Of a DNA stretch of 6,531 nucleotides, positions 1 through 6,531 are shown one piece after another. The stretch comes from Gammaproteobacteria bacterium. Its GTDB lineage: Bacteria > Pseudomonadota > Gammaproteobacteria > Pseudomonadales > Oleiphilaceae. The notes below the pieces were generated by a model. The model saw only the letters and a list, made by a program, of their open reading frames with translations, was not told where the DNA came from and searched no databases. Every line of letters starts with the position of its first letter. Within the stretch, counting starts at the first letter, position 1. Both the position numbers and the translations under genes were made by a program. The stretch is taken from NCBI GenBank assembly GCA_003695085.1, contig RFIV01000187.1, positions 1-6,531 on the forward strand, read 5' to 3'.

Positions 1-1004
1 CCCTCCAGGCCGTGCTGCTGGAGAGCATCGGCTTGTCTGCTCTGGTCGCGGGTGGCACGGACAGTCAGCGCCTGTTTCTCTACGTGCTCTGCCACCTGCT
101 GGCGTCGGTTCTGTTTTCGCTGGTTGTTTATCCGCTGCTCCCCGAGCGCTATCGCCGACCCCGATCGATGGTACTGATGTTTCTCGTCACCCTTCAGTTC
201 GCCATCCCGGTCATCGGGTCAGTGGGTACACTGGCGGGTATTCTCCTGGCGCTGTACCTGCCCCGCCGGCACCGCAAAATTCCCTGGAATGAAGTGCCCA
301 TTCCCGAGCTGCCTTTCAAACCGGTACCGGTTTCGGCTCAACCGCTCTACAGTCAGGGCGGGTTGCAGCAGGTCCTGCGAGAGGCCGCCGACCCCAACAA
401 GCGGGTGGGGGCCGTGATGGCCACCAAGCAGATGCATGAGCGTGACCGGATCCGTATCCTTCGCCAGGCGCTCAAGGACCCGGCGGATGATGTGCGCCTG
501 CTGGCCTATGCCATGCTGGATGAAAAGGAAAAGGAAATCAGCGAGCGCATACTGGCACGTCAGAAGGCGCTGGAGGATGCGTCGGATGCTGAGTCTGCGC
601 GGCCGATCCGGTTTCAGCTGGCGCAGGACTACTGGGAAATGGCCTATCTGGGGATTGCCCAGGGTGGCGTCAAAACACACTTTCTCCGGGAATGCGAGAA
701 GCAGCTCAACCAGATTCTCGCGGAGGGTCCGGACCCGGGTGCGCTACGGCTGATGGGGCGCGTCTACCTGGAGCGTGCTGACTATGATGCGGCAGAGCAT
801 CTGTTCAATGAAGCCATGCTGCATGGCATGCCGGCCGTGCAGGTGTTGCCCTACCTGGCGGAGATTGCCTTCTACCAGCGCCAGTTCGGGAAGCTGCAAA
901 GCTACCTGCATGCCTGTGAAGCCAGTGGGCGGGTACATCCCGCGTTTCGTCCGGTGATGAACTTCTGGCTGCATCCGGAAAATGCGGGAGGGCAGCATGC
1001 CTGA
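1..1004 (+). CDS. pelE: PelE-like inner-membrane TPR protein of Pel polysaccharide export (5' end may lie outside the window)
   Basis: Probable PelE, the inner-membrane scaffold that in characterised Pel systems joins PelD, PelF and PelG in the synthase/export complex. Numbering from the GTG at 12 gives 330 residues, close to the usual PelE length. Two hydrophobic stretches (about 21-43 and 53-83) are followed by a basic LPRRHRK stop-transfer. A charged helical region comes next (about 115-190, including the HEAT-like DPADDVRLLAYAMLD). TPR-type helices are seen at about 243-276 (ALRLMGRVYLERADYDAAEH) and about 278-301. The cytoplasmic part is thus probably a protein-interaction surface. The reading frame is open leftward from 12 to the window edge, and there is no proper Shine-Dalgarno before the GTG. 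The true start may therefore be upstream. The stop (TGA, 1002-1004) overlaps pelF by 8 bp. Identity rests on this architecture plus the neighbouring pelF and pelG; sequence conservation in PelE is low. Confidence 0.85.
   Translation, partial: LQAVLLESIGLSALVAGGTDSQRLFLYVLCHLLASVLFSLVVYPLLPERYRRPRSMVLMFLVTLQFAIPVIGSVGTLAGILLALYLPRRHRKIPWNEVPIPELPFKPVPVSAQPLYSQGGLQQVLREAADPNKRVGAVMATKQMHERDRIRILRQALKDPADDVRLLAYAMLDEKEKEISERILARQKALEDASDAESARPIRFQLAQDYWEMAYLGIAQGGVKTHFLRECEKQLNQILAEGPDPGALRLMGRVYLERADYDAAEHLFNEAMLHGMPAVQVLPYLAEIAFYQRQFGKLQSYLHACEASGRVHPAFRPVMNFWLHPENAGGQHA
986..991 (+). promoter_or_regulatory. Shine-Dalgarno of pelF (GGGAGG), decides the start
   Basis: GGGAGG ends 5 bases before the ATG at 997. 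An in-frame ATG at 982 would precede this element and has no comparable site of its own, so 997 is the better start. The element lies inside the last codons of pelE, which fits translational coupling. Confidence 0.7.
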
Positions 1005-2526
1005 AGCGCGCGAAAAACCCATCGCAGATATTGCACTGCTGCTTGAGGGTACGTATCCGTACATTCGCGGCGGCGTATCCTCCTGGGTGCATCAGATCAT
1101 TACAGGCATTCCCGACTACACCTTCGCCCTGATCTTTTTGGGGGGTGCCCGCGAGCACTATGGCAAGATGCAGTACGAGTTGCCGCCCAACGTCAAGCAT
1201 CTGGAAGTCCACTACATGATGGAAACCTCCATCCATGGCAAGCCCAGATCACTCAAGGGCAATCCGGTCGCCTTTGATGCCATGCGCCGGCTGCATGAGG
1301 ATTTCAAGAAGGCGGCACCGGTTGACCCGGATGTCATGAAAAAGGTGTTCGAGGATCTGGGCCGGCCGGGAGGTGTCAGCAAGGAAGATTTCCTGTACAG
1401 CGAAGAAGCCTGGAAGACCATCACCGTGGATTACGAGCGCTACTGTACCGAGCCCTCCTTCATCGATTATTTCTGGTCCGTGCGCATCATGCATGCCCCC
1501 CTGTTCCTGCTGGCGGACGTCGCCCGCAACATGCCACCGGTCCGGGCCCTGCATTCCATCTCCACCGGCTATGCCGGACTGCTGGGGACCATGGTCAGCC
1601 GACAGCGGGATATTCCCTTTATCCTGTCCGAACACGGGATTTACACCAAGGAACGCAAGATTGATCTGGCCCAGGCTCGCTGGATTCACGATCCGGAAGA
1701 GGCGCTGGGCGGCACCCTGCAGCAGGAAGTCGGTTATATCCGGAACCTGTGGATCCGCTTTTTCGAGGTTCTGGGCCGCCTGACATACCAGCAGGCTGAC
1801 CCCATCATTTCGCTTTACGGCGGCAACCGGGATCGCCAGATCACCGATGGCGCGCCTCCTGAAAAGTGTCGCGTCATCCCCAACGGCATCTCACCCGAGC
1901 GCTTCGATCCGGTGCGCGAAGCCCGCCCGAAGGGCATCCCCAGGGTGCTGGGACTGATCGGCCGCGTGGTACCCATCAAGGACATCAAGACCTTTATCCG
2001 CGCCATGCGGGTGGTATGCAACGAGATTCCCGACGCGGAAGGCTGGATCGTCGGGCCGGAAGACGAAGACCCGTCCTACGTGGCCGAGTGCAAGGATCTG
2101 GCTCAGGGGCTGGGACTCGGTGATCAGGTGAAATTTCTGGGCTTTCAGAACATCGCGGATATCCTGCCTCAATTGGGGCTGATGGTGCTGACGTCCATCA
2201 GTGAAGCGCAGCCGCTGGTCATCCTGGAAGCGTATGCTGCCGGGCTGCCGTGTGTGGCGACAGATGTGGGCTCCTGCCGGGAACTGATCGAGGGTGCCAC
2301 GGATGAAGACAAGGCCATTGGATCCGGCGGGGCGGTGGTCGCCATCGCAGACCCGGACGCCACTGCGCACGAGTGCATCAAGCTGCTGACCGATGAAGAG
2401 CAGTGGTATGCGGCACAGGCGGCAGGGCTCGAGCGGGTCAAGCGTTTCTATACGCTTGAGCTGATGTTCCGCAATTATCACGACCTGTATGACGCAGCCA
2501 TGGAGAAAAGTCCGTGGCCGGCATAG
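997..2526 (+). CDS. pelF: PelF, GT4-family glycosyltransferase that polymerises Pel
   Basis: Cytoplasmic GT-B fold glycosyltransferase that builds the Pel polymer from nucleotide sugar. Mature Pel is a cationic, partly deacetylated GalNAc-rich polysaccharide; the substrate cannot be read from this sequence. From ATG 997 the protein has 509 residues, the usual PelF size. The N-terminal domain opens with the PelF hallmark EGTYPYIRGGVSSW (about 17-30), and SEHGIYTKER (211-220) carries the likely active-site His213. The C-terminal domain has RVIPNGISPERFDP (about 292-305). LIGRVVPIKD follows, with R323 and K328 as likely donor-phosphate contacts. The EX7E motif is SEAQPLVILE (E403 and E411), followed by AYAAGLPCVATDVGSCRELI. 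No signal peptide or membrane segment is visible, so it probably reaches the membrane through PelD/PelE/PelG. The gene starts inside the end of pelE and its TAG stop lies 13 bp inside pelG. All catalytic motifs are intact. Confidence 0.97.
   Translation: MPEAREKPIADIALLLEGTYPYIRGGVSSWVHQIITGIPDYTFALIFLGGAREHYGKMQYELPPNVKHLEVHYMMETSIHGKPRSLKGNPVAFDAMRRLHEDFKKAAPVDPDVMKKVFEDLGRPGGVSKEDFLYSEEAWKTITVDYERYCTEPSFIDYFWSVRIMHAPLFLLADVARNMPPVRALHSISTGYAGLLGTMVSRQRDIPFILSEHGIYTKERKIDLAQARWIHDPEEALGGTLQQEVGYIRNLWIRFFEVLGRLTYQQADPIISLYGGNRDRQITDGAPPEKCRVIPNGISPERFDPVREARPKGIPRVLGLIGRVVPIKDIKTFIRAMRVVCNEIPDAEGWIVGPEDEDPSYVAECKDLAQGLGLGDQVKFLGFQNIADILPQLGLMVLTSISEAQPLVILEAYAAGLPCVATDVGSCRELIEGATDEDKAIGSGGAVVAIADPDATAHECIKLLTDEEQWYAAQAAGLERVKRFYTLELMFRNYHDLYDAAMEKSPWPA
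2502..2505 (+). promoter_or_regulatory. Shine-Dalgarno of pelG (GGAG) before a GTG start
   Basis: GGAG lies 8 bases before the GTG at 2514, inside the 3' end of pelF. It supports the GTG as start, which yields the conserved PelG N-terminus MAGIGFEIRK. Confidence 0.65.
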
Positions 2527-3887
2527 GATTCGAGATCCGCAAGATTCTCGAAAAGGACACCCTGCTGTCCATTGTCGAGGCGTATGGGCTGGCGGGCCTC
2601 ATCAGCTCCGGCCCGTGGGTGCTGTCGGTCATCGGGGTCATGATCATTGGGGTACTCAGTTTCGGGCTGGTCGTACCCCAGACCTTGATCGTTCAGTTTC
2701 TGGTCTCCGTGACCTATCTCATGGCGTGCAGCCTGATCCTCACCGGCTTCCTGCAGCTCATGTTCACCCGTTTTGTAGCGGACCGCTTGTTTGAAGGCCG
2801 GCGGGATATCATTCTGGCCAATCTCATGGGGGCCCTCTGGCTGACCATCACCGTCGCAGGCGCAAGCGGAACGGCCGTGCTCTATTTCCTGTTTGACGAA
2901 AGTCTGCTCTACGAACTGCTCATGCTGGCCAATTTCGTGGTGCTCTGCGGGATGTGGATTGCCGTCATCTTTCTGTCCAGCATGAAGCAGTATCTGCAGA
3001 TTGTTGCCCTGTTTTTCGTCGGTTACACGATAGCCGTGCTGGGATCACTGGGCATGACGCCCTATGGCCTGCCGGGTTTGCTCGGGGGCGTGTTGCTGGG
3101 CCACAGCTTTCTCTTTTTCAGCTTCCTCTACCTCATCATCCGCGAATATCCCGGCGCCCGTTTCGTGGCTTTTGATTTTACGCGTCGCCGACAGATCTTC
3201 GTCTCGCTGATCTTTACCGGGCTGTTCTTCAATGCTGCGGTGTGGGTGGACAAGTTCATCTTCTGGTTCACGCCCGAAACGTCCCAGCCCGTGATCGGCC
3301 CGTTGCGCGCTTCGCTCATCTACGATCTGCCGATTTTTCTGGCCTACCTGTCCATCATACCCGGCATGGCGGTCTTTCTCGTGCGGATGGAAGCCGATTT
3401 CGCCGAGCATTATGACCAGTTCTATAACGCCGTGCGGGAAGGGGATACGTTGCAGCATATCTACTACTACAAGGACCAGATGGTGTACACCGCACGTCAG
3501 GGGATCTATGAAATCTTCAAGGTGCAGGGCATGACCGTGGTGATCCTGTTGCTCTGGGGTGAGGATATACTGGAGCTGATCGGCATCTCGCCGCTGTATC
3601 TGCGGCTTTTCTATGTGGATGTGATCGGCGTAAGCGTGCAGGTCCTGTTGCTGGCGATTCTCAACGTATTGTTCTATCTGGACTATCGGCGCCTGGCGCT
3701 GGGACTGTGTGGATTTTTCCTGGTTGCCAATGCGGCACTCACCTGGCTGAGCATCCAGCTCGGGGCAGCCTTCTTCGGCTACGGGTTTGCCGTGTCCGTG
3801 GCACTGACGGTCATTATCGGTCTGTGGTGGCTGTCCTGGAAGATGGATCGGCTGGAGTATGAGACCTTCATGCTTCAGGGGCGATAA
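2514..3887 (+). CDS. pelG: PelG, 12-helix MOP-superfamily membrane transporter of Pel
   Basis: Polytopic inner-membrane protein thought to move the growing Pel chain to the periplasm; distantly related to Wzx-type flippases of the MOP superfamily. It has 457 residues, the normal PelG length. The GTG start gives MAGIGFEIRKILEKD, the typical PelG N-terminus, followed by AYGLAGLISSGPWVLS (23-38). I count about twelve hydrophobic segments, roughly 33-55, 59-83, 101-126, 131-154, 161-180, 186-210, 228-247, 266-290, 337-355, 362-388, 394-414 and 420-441. A long charged loop (about 291-335, with FAEHYDQFYNAVREGD and an HIYYYKDQ stretch) separates helices 8 and 9 and is probably cytoplasmic. The gene overlaps pelF by 13 bp and is the last gene of the operon, as is usual. 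Its TAA stop touches the stop codon of the opposite-strand peptidase gene. Confidence 0.97.
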   Translation: MAGIGFEIRKILEKDTLLSIVEAYGLAGLISSGPWVLSVIGVMIIGVLSFGLVVPQTLIVQFLVSVTYLMACSLILTGFLQLMFTRFVADRLFEGRRDIILANLMGALWLTITVAGASGTAVLYFLFDESLLYELLMLANFVVLCGMWIAVIFLSSMKQYLQIVALFFVGYTIAVLGSLGMTPYGLPGLLGGVLLGHSFLFFSFLYLIIREYPGARFVAFDFTRRRQIFVSLIFTGLFFNAAVWVDKFIFWFTPETSQPVIGPLRASLIYDLPIFLAYLSIIPGMAVFLVRMEADFAEHYDQFYNAVREGDTLQHIYYYKDQMVYTARQGIYEIFKVQGMTVVILLLWGEDILELIGISPLYLRLFYVDVIGVSVQVLLLAILNVLFYLDYRRLALGLCGFFLVANAALTWLSIQLGAAFFGYGFAVSVALTVIIGLWWLSWKMDRLEYETFMLQGR

Positions 3888-4886
3888 TCATCCGCCGCGT
3901 AATCGCATTCGCGGGATGGGCGTCACTGCAGAACCATCCGGCCAGCGGAACTGAAACGGAACGGATCGAAGCTTCATGCCGGTATTGCGCTGAATCACAA
4001 AATGCAGATGCGGGCCGGTGGAATAGCCGGTGCTGCCTGAGCGCGCAATGCGTTGACCGCTCCTGACACGCTCACCGGGCTTGACTTCCACACCCCCCAG
4101 CAGCAAATGAGCATACAGGGCAATGGTGCCGTCATCATGCAGGATGCGCACGTAGTTGGCCTTGTCGAGAAAGTAGCCCCGGGCGCTGCCAATGGCATAG
4201 TCATCCCGCACCGCCATCACCACGCCACCACGCGCAGCATGGATAGGGGTGCCCACGGGCAGCGCTATGTCCACCGCATAGCGGCTGGGTTCCTGAAAAT
4301 GGGAGAAACGACCGTTGAAACTCTGACTGATCGTGAAATACTGCAAGGGTGGAAGCGGCGGACGGTAAAGTCGCCCCGTGTCCGGCCGGGCGGCCGGATC
4401 GCCCACCACCCAGTGAAAAACGATATCTTCCTTGCTCACCCGCTGGCTGAACCGTGACAGGATCTCCTCCCGGCTGTCCGGCTCCATGACCCAGTGGCGA
4501 CGCAGGCCCAGCGGTTTGACCTCGAGCTGCATTTCCACGGGACCGAACCAGGGATTGATAGCTTCCAGTACCCGTTGTCCGTCCCGTGCCGTCACCTGAA
4601 CAAGAGGTGCCTTGGGCGCGGCTGACTGTGTTTCCAGATGCTCAGCCTGAAAGGTGCCATCCCTGGGAGGGTGATCGGAAAAATGCCAGCGCCCCTGTGC
4701 GTCCTTATAGCGGTAGACTGTACCGGCCAGGGCATGGCCTGCGAGCACAACAGCCAGCCAACACACAAACACTCTGAGCGGGAAGCTTCGGGGGGCAGAA
4801 TGAAAGGGCTGCCGGCCGGTGTTTGCGGGCGGATACGGGCGTCGTGGTTGTCCGGATTTTCGTGCTGTGGTCACGCTGCCTGTCAC
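3888..4886 (-). CDS. Exported M23-family (LytM-type) metallopeptidase with N-terminal DUF4124 domain
   Basis: Probable periplasmic or secreted zinc endopeptidase acting on peptidoglycan crosslinks; 332 residues. A hydrophobic segment (about 39-54, ending GHALA before GTVYRY) looks like a signal peptide, though its n-region is long (38 residues). A DUF4124 domain follows at about 55-76 (YRYKDAQGRWHFSDHPP). A middle region (about 95-185) is probably beta-rich and unassigned. The M23 domain spans about 188-315. Likely zinc ligands are H196, D206 (RYAVDIALPVGTP) and H295; likely catalytic histidines are H260 (YAHL) and H293 (GPHLHF). All are present, so it should be active rather than a degenerate LytM regulator. 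The H196-D206 pair is spaced H-x9-D rather than the short H-x3-D of lysostaphin-type enzymes. The start is the first GTG after an in-frame TAA (4895-4893); a second GTG four codons in is possible. It is convergent with pelG and divergent from vgrG, so it is probably its own transcription unit. Its exact substrate is not known. Confidence 0.9.
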   Translation of the reverse strand: MTGSVTTARKSGQPRRPYPPANTGRQPFHSAPRSFPLRVFVCWLAVVLAGHALAGTVYRYKDAQGRWHFSDHPPRDGTFQAEHLETQSAAPKAPLVQVTARDGQRVLEAINPWFGPVEMQLEVKPLGLRRHWVMEPDSREEILSRFSQRVSKEDIVFHWVVGDPAARPDTGRLYRPPLPPLQYFTISQSFNGRFSHFQEPSRYAVDIALPVGTPIHAARGGVVMAVRDDYAIGSARGYFLDKANYVRILHDDGTIALYAHLLLGGVEVKPGERVRSGQRIARSGSTGYSTGPHLHFVIQRNTGMKLRSVPFQFRWPDGSAVTPIPRMRLRGG

Positions 4887-4937
4887 CTGAAGTTACCCTG
4901 CCTCCGTTTCAGCCTGTCCCGGAATGGGACGCCTGTC
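4878..4937. repeat. Three GCCTGTC heptamers and a short inverted repeat in the divergent control region
   Basis: GCCTGTC occurs at 4878-4884, 4912-4918 and 4931-4937. Between the last two lies an inverted repeat, GTCCC-GGAAT-GGGAC (4916-4930). The copies sit between the two divergent starts and could be regulator sites. The same heptamer also appears inside vgrG at 5114-5120, so chance in GC-rich DNA is a real alternative. Confidence 0.2.
4896..4905 (-). promoter_or_regulatory. Possible Shine-Dalgarno of the peptidase gene
   Basis: Read on the minus strand, this stretch is GGAGGCAGGG. Its AGGG ends 9 bases before the GTG start at 4886, and the stronger GGAGG lies 14 bases away, which is rather far. 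The spacing is imperfect, so the start at 4886 is likely but not certain. Confidence 0.4.
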
Positions 4938-4939
4938 AA
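4934..4939 (-). promoter_or_regulatory. Possible -35 element for the peptidase gene
   Basis: The minus strand reads a perfect TTGACA here. The hexamer 17 bases downstream is CAGGCT (4916-4911), a poor -10 that shares only two bases with TATAAT. If used, transcription would begin close to the ribosome site. A weak or activator-dependent promoter is possible, and chance is also possible. Confidence 0.25.
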
Positions 4940-4949
4940 CCTTGTCCGC

Positions 4950-4979
4950 TTGATCCCCGCACCCGCGCACCTCTATAAT
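4950..4979 (+). promoter_or_regulatory. Sigma70-type promoter of vgrG
   Basis: TTGATC (4950-4955, four of six consensus bases) is followed after 18 bases by a perfect TATAAT (4974-4979). Transcription would start near 4986, leaving a leader of under 30 bases before the ATG at 5014. This is the best promoter I can see in the window and implies that vgrG begins its own transcript rather than continuing from pel. Confidence 0.65.
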
Positions 4980-5002
4980 CAGGGCGTTGAAAAACTGATC
5001 AC

Positions 5003-5008
5003 AAGGAA
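5003..5008 (+). promoter_or_regulatory. Shine-Dalgarno of vgrG (AAGGAA), decides between GTG and ATG
   Basis: The AAGGA core (5003-5007) lies 6 bases before the ATG at 5014. The in-frame GTG at 5011 is only 3 bases away from it, too close. ATG 5014 is therefore preferred. Confidence 0.65.
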
Positions 5009-5013
5009 TCGTG

Positions 5014-6531
5014 ATGTCTGCTCCGCAAGGATCCGCGGGGGCTTCACCCTGTTTGTCCTTTCACCTGTCTGGCGTGGACGGGCTGCGCCTGCGCAGCGTC
5101 AACCTGCGACTGGGCCTGTCACGCCTGTATGAAGCGCGTGTGCGCTGCGTGCTGGAAGGACTGCCTGAAGACCTGTCCGCCTGGCTGCGCAAGCCGGCAC
5201 TCATTACCCGGCACACGGATGCCGGCGATCGTCTGCTGCAGGGCCACGTCCGTGCCGTCTGTCGGCTGCCGGCCGAAGGCCGCTGGCAGGGTATCGAACT
5301 GGTCATTGTCCCGGCTCACTGGTGGATGACACAGCGCGTCAGACGCAGGCAGCATGTGGACGTTACGGGGGCAGAGATCATCCCCCGACTCTGCCGGGAG
5401 GCCGGCCCGGAAACGGGCCAGGTACAGTTCAGCCTGCACCGTCCGCCCGCCAAACGCACCTCGGTCATGCAGCTCGACGAGAGTGACTGGGCCTTTGCCG
5501 AGCGACTCATGGCCGAAGAAGGCTGGTCCTACACCTTTGATCACTCCCCTCAGGGACACACGCTGGTCATCAGTGATCATGGCGGCCTGTACCATCCGGT
5601 GCCCGACCCCTGGTGCCGTCTGGGATCCGAGGATGGCATCCGCGCCAACCAGAACGTCTCGGATCGCAGCCGTCAACGCGCTTGTGTGGGTATCGGGGGC
5701 GTGCGTGTCAGCGGCTGGGATCCTGCGCGCCCCCACGTATTTCTGGGTGAAGATGCCGGTGAGCGCGAACCGGAGACCTTTCGTCACCTTTACAGCACCC
5801 GGGCCCATGAAGGGGATCTGGCGCAGGCTGCCCGGCAGGCGCTGGCCGGGTTCAATGCCACGGTGGATGAAATCGAGCGCGTCAGCCCGCGCCCGGATCT
5901 GGATATTGGTCTGCTGCTCAAGCCCGCCGGACAGGATGACCTGTGGGTCGTCTCGGAACTGGACTACACGGGGCACGTGGAAGGGACCACGGATGCACTC
6001 TCCGGCACCCTCGGCAGCCGCCACCGGAACCTCATCCGGCTGCGCCCGGAAAGCACCCGAATTCTGCCTCAGAGCGTGCCTTCGCGCCTCGTTGCCGGGC
6101 CCATGGGCGCCACCGTCTGGGGGCAGGAAACGGCCCGCAGCCATACCCGGACCGATGGCACTGTGCGTGCTGCCTGGCTTTGGGATGAACACGCCCGCCC
6201 CGGCCCCTGGATGCGCGTGGATCAGGGCTGGGCCGGAGACCGGCGTGGCACTTGCGTGCTGCCGCGTACCGGTCAGGAGGCGCTGGTGGACTTTGAAAAC
6301 GGCGACCCCGCCTGCCCGGTGGTGTTGGGCAGCCTTTTTCACGGTGGCCACCGACCCCCTGTGGCCGCCGCCGAGGCGGATCAGATCCGCCTGCGCAGCG
6401 CACTCATTTCAGAGGGTGCACAACATGAACTGACGCTGGATGATCGGTCTGGTGAAGAAAAACTGGCCCTGAACGTGGCGGGCGAGTGGCGGCTGCACGT
6501 CACCCGCGACCGGATCAGCCATGTCAGAGGC
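5014..6531 (+). CDS. vgrG: VgrG-family type VI secretion spike protein (3' end outside the window)
   Basis: Trimeric spike that caps the Hcp tube of a type VI secretion system and carries effectors; related to phage T4 gp27/gp5. The 506 codons from ATG 5014 to the window end contain no stop. The first gp27-like part (about 15-130) includes LLQGHVRAV and ELVIVPAHWW, matching the family's LxGxV...L.LVPW pattern. The second part contains SVMQLDESDWAFAERLMAEEGWSY (about 150-173), equivalent to the usual Y.ESDxxFxxRLxEEEG, then HTLVISDH (182-189) and FRHLYSTRAHEGDLAQ (256-270). The OB-fold (about 355-445) ends in LPRTGQEALVDFENGDP and VVLGSLFHGGHRPP. The beta-helix lead-in is ELTLDDRSGEEKLALNVAGEW (472-491), close to the usual ELRFDDKKGEE. 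The protein is more divergent than housekeeping VgrGs. An effector domain, adaptor or PAAR gene would lie to the right. A non-T6SS contractile-tail spike is less likely. Confidence 0.92.
   Translation, partial: MSAPQGSAGASPCLSFHLSGVDGLRLRSVNLRLGLSRLYEARVRCVLEGLPEDLSAWLRKPALITRHTDAGDRLLQGHVRAVCRLPAEGRWQGIELVIVPAHWWMTQRVRRRQHVDVTGAEIIPRLCREAGPETGQVQFSLHRPPAKRTSVMQLDESDWAFAERLMAEEGWSYTFDHSPQGHTLVISDHGGLYHPVPDPWCRLGSEDGIRANQNVSDRSRQRACVGIGGVRVSGWDPARPHVFLGEDAGEREPETFRHLYSTRAHEGDLAQAARQALAGFNATVDEIERVSPRPDLDIGLLLKPAGQDDLWVVSELDYTGHVEGTTDALSGTLGSRHRNLIRLRPESTRILPQSVPSRLVAGPMGATVWGQETARSHTRTDGTVRAAWLWDEHARPGPWMRVDQGWAGDRRGTCVLPRTGQEALVDFENGDPACPVVLGSLFHGGHRPPVAAAEADQIRLRSALISEGAQHELTLDDRSGEEKLALNVAGEWRLHVTRDRISHVRG

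Noticed and set aside
982..996. Earlier pelF start at ATG 982
   Set aside because: The good GGGAGG site lies after this ATG and points to 997. Starting at 997 also gives the usual PelF length and N-terminus.
1891..2481. 196-codon minus-strand frame opposite pelF
   Set aside because: It is antisense to the conserved GT4 domain, with no ribosome site or recognisable domain.
3895..3914. CCGCG/CGCGG hairpin just after the pelG stop, as a terminator
   Set aside because: It has a five-base stem with a ten-base loop and no following T tract. The bases are codons of the peptidase C-terminus.
4638..5132. 164-codon plus-strand frame spanning the peptidase leader, the intergenic region and the vgrG start
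   Set aside because: It is antisense to the signal peptide/DUF4124 coding region, crosses the vgrG promoter and start in another frame, and resembles no known protein.
5119..6351. 410-codon open frame on the minus strand
   Set aside because: It lies wholly opposite vgrG, its translation is low-complexity with no recognisable domain, and the plus-strand frame matches VgrG throughout. Long antisense frames are common in GC-rich genes.
5354..6433. 359-codon plus-strand frame
   Set aside because: It is an out-of-frame shadow of vgrG, rich in Arg, Pro and Cys, with no family resemblance.
1..6531. tRNA or rRNA genes, CRISPR arrays, insertion sequences, prophage ends
   Set aside because: No cloverleaf, regularly spaced repeats, transposase, integrase or terminal inverted repeats were seen. 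Apart from 127 bp, the window is filled by protein genes.

Overview
The window reads as gammaproteobacterial chromosome. It is GC-rich and densely coded, with four long genes plus one more cut by the right edge and possibly one by the left. Evidence for the group is the PelE-PelF-PelG gene order, an exported DUF4124/M23 peptidase of a kind common in Gammaproteobacteria, and a type VI secretion VgrG spike. I cannot assign a genus from the sequence alone.

Left part (1-3887, + strand): the 3' end of a pel exopolysaccharide operon. pelE (membrane protein with TPR-like helices), pelF (cytoplasmic GT4 glycosyltransferase) and pelG (12-helix MOP-like transporter) follow one another with 8-bp and 13-bp overlaps. 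Each downstream gene has its own Shine-Dalgarno inside the preceding gene, so translation is probably coupled. In characterised systems PelD, PelE, PelF and PelG form the inner-membrane complex that makes and exports the Pel polymer. PelD is the c-di-GMP receptor. pelA-D would be expected to the left of the window.

Middle (3888-4886, - strand): a convergent gene for a secreted M23 metallopeptidase with an N-terminal DUF4124 domain. Its stop codon directly abuts the pelG stop codon, with no base between them.

Intergenic 4887-5013 (127 bp): a divergent control region. It carries a good sigma70-type promoter (TTGATC, 18 bp, TATAAT) and an AAGGAA ribosome site for the rightward gene. Signals for the leftward peptidase gene are weaker.

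Right part (5014-6531, + strand): the first 506 codons of a VgrG-family spike protein, open at the window end. The gp27-like base, the OB-fold with its PRTGQEALVDF...GDP core, and the start of the beta-helix are present. Any effector extension lies outside.

I see no RNA gene, CRISPR array, insertion sequence or attachment site. All genes fall into known families and I did not find a convincing new system. The points most worth checking are what lies downstream of the divergent vgrG and how transcription ends at the zero-gap pelG/peptidase junction.
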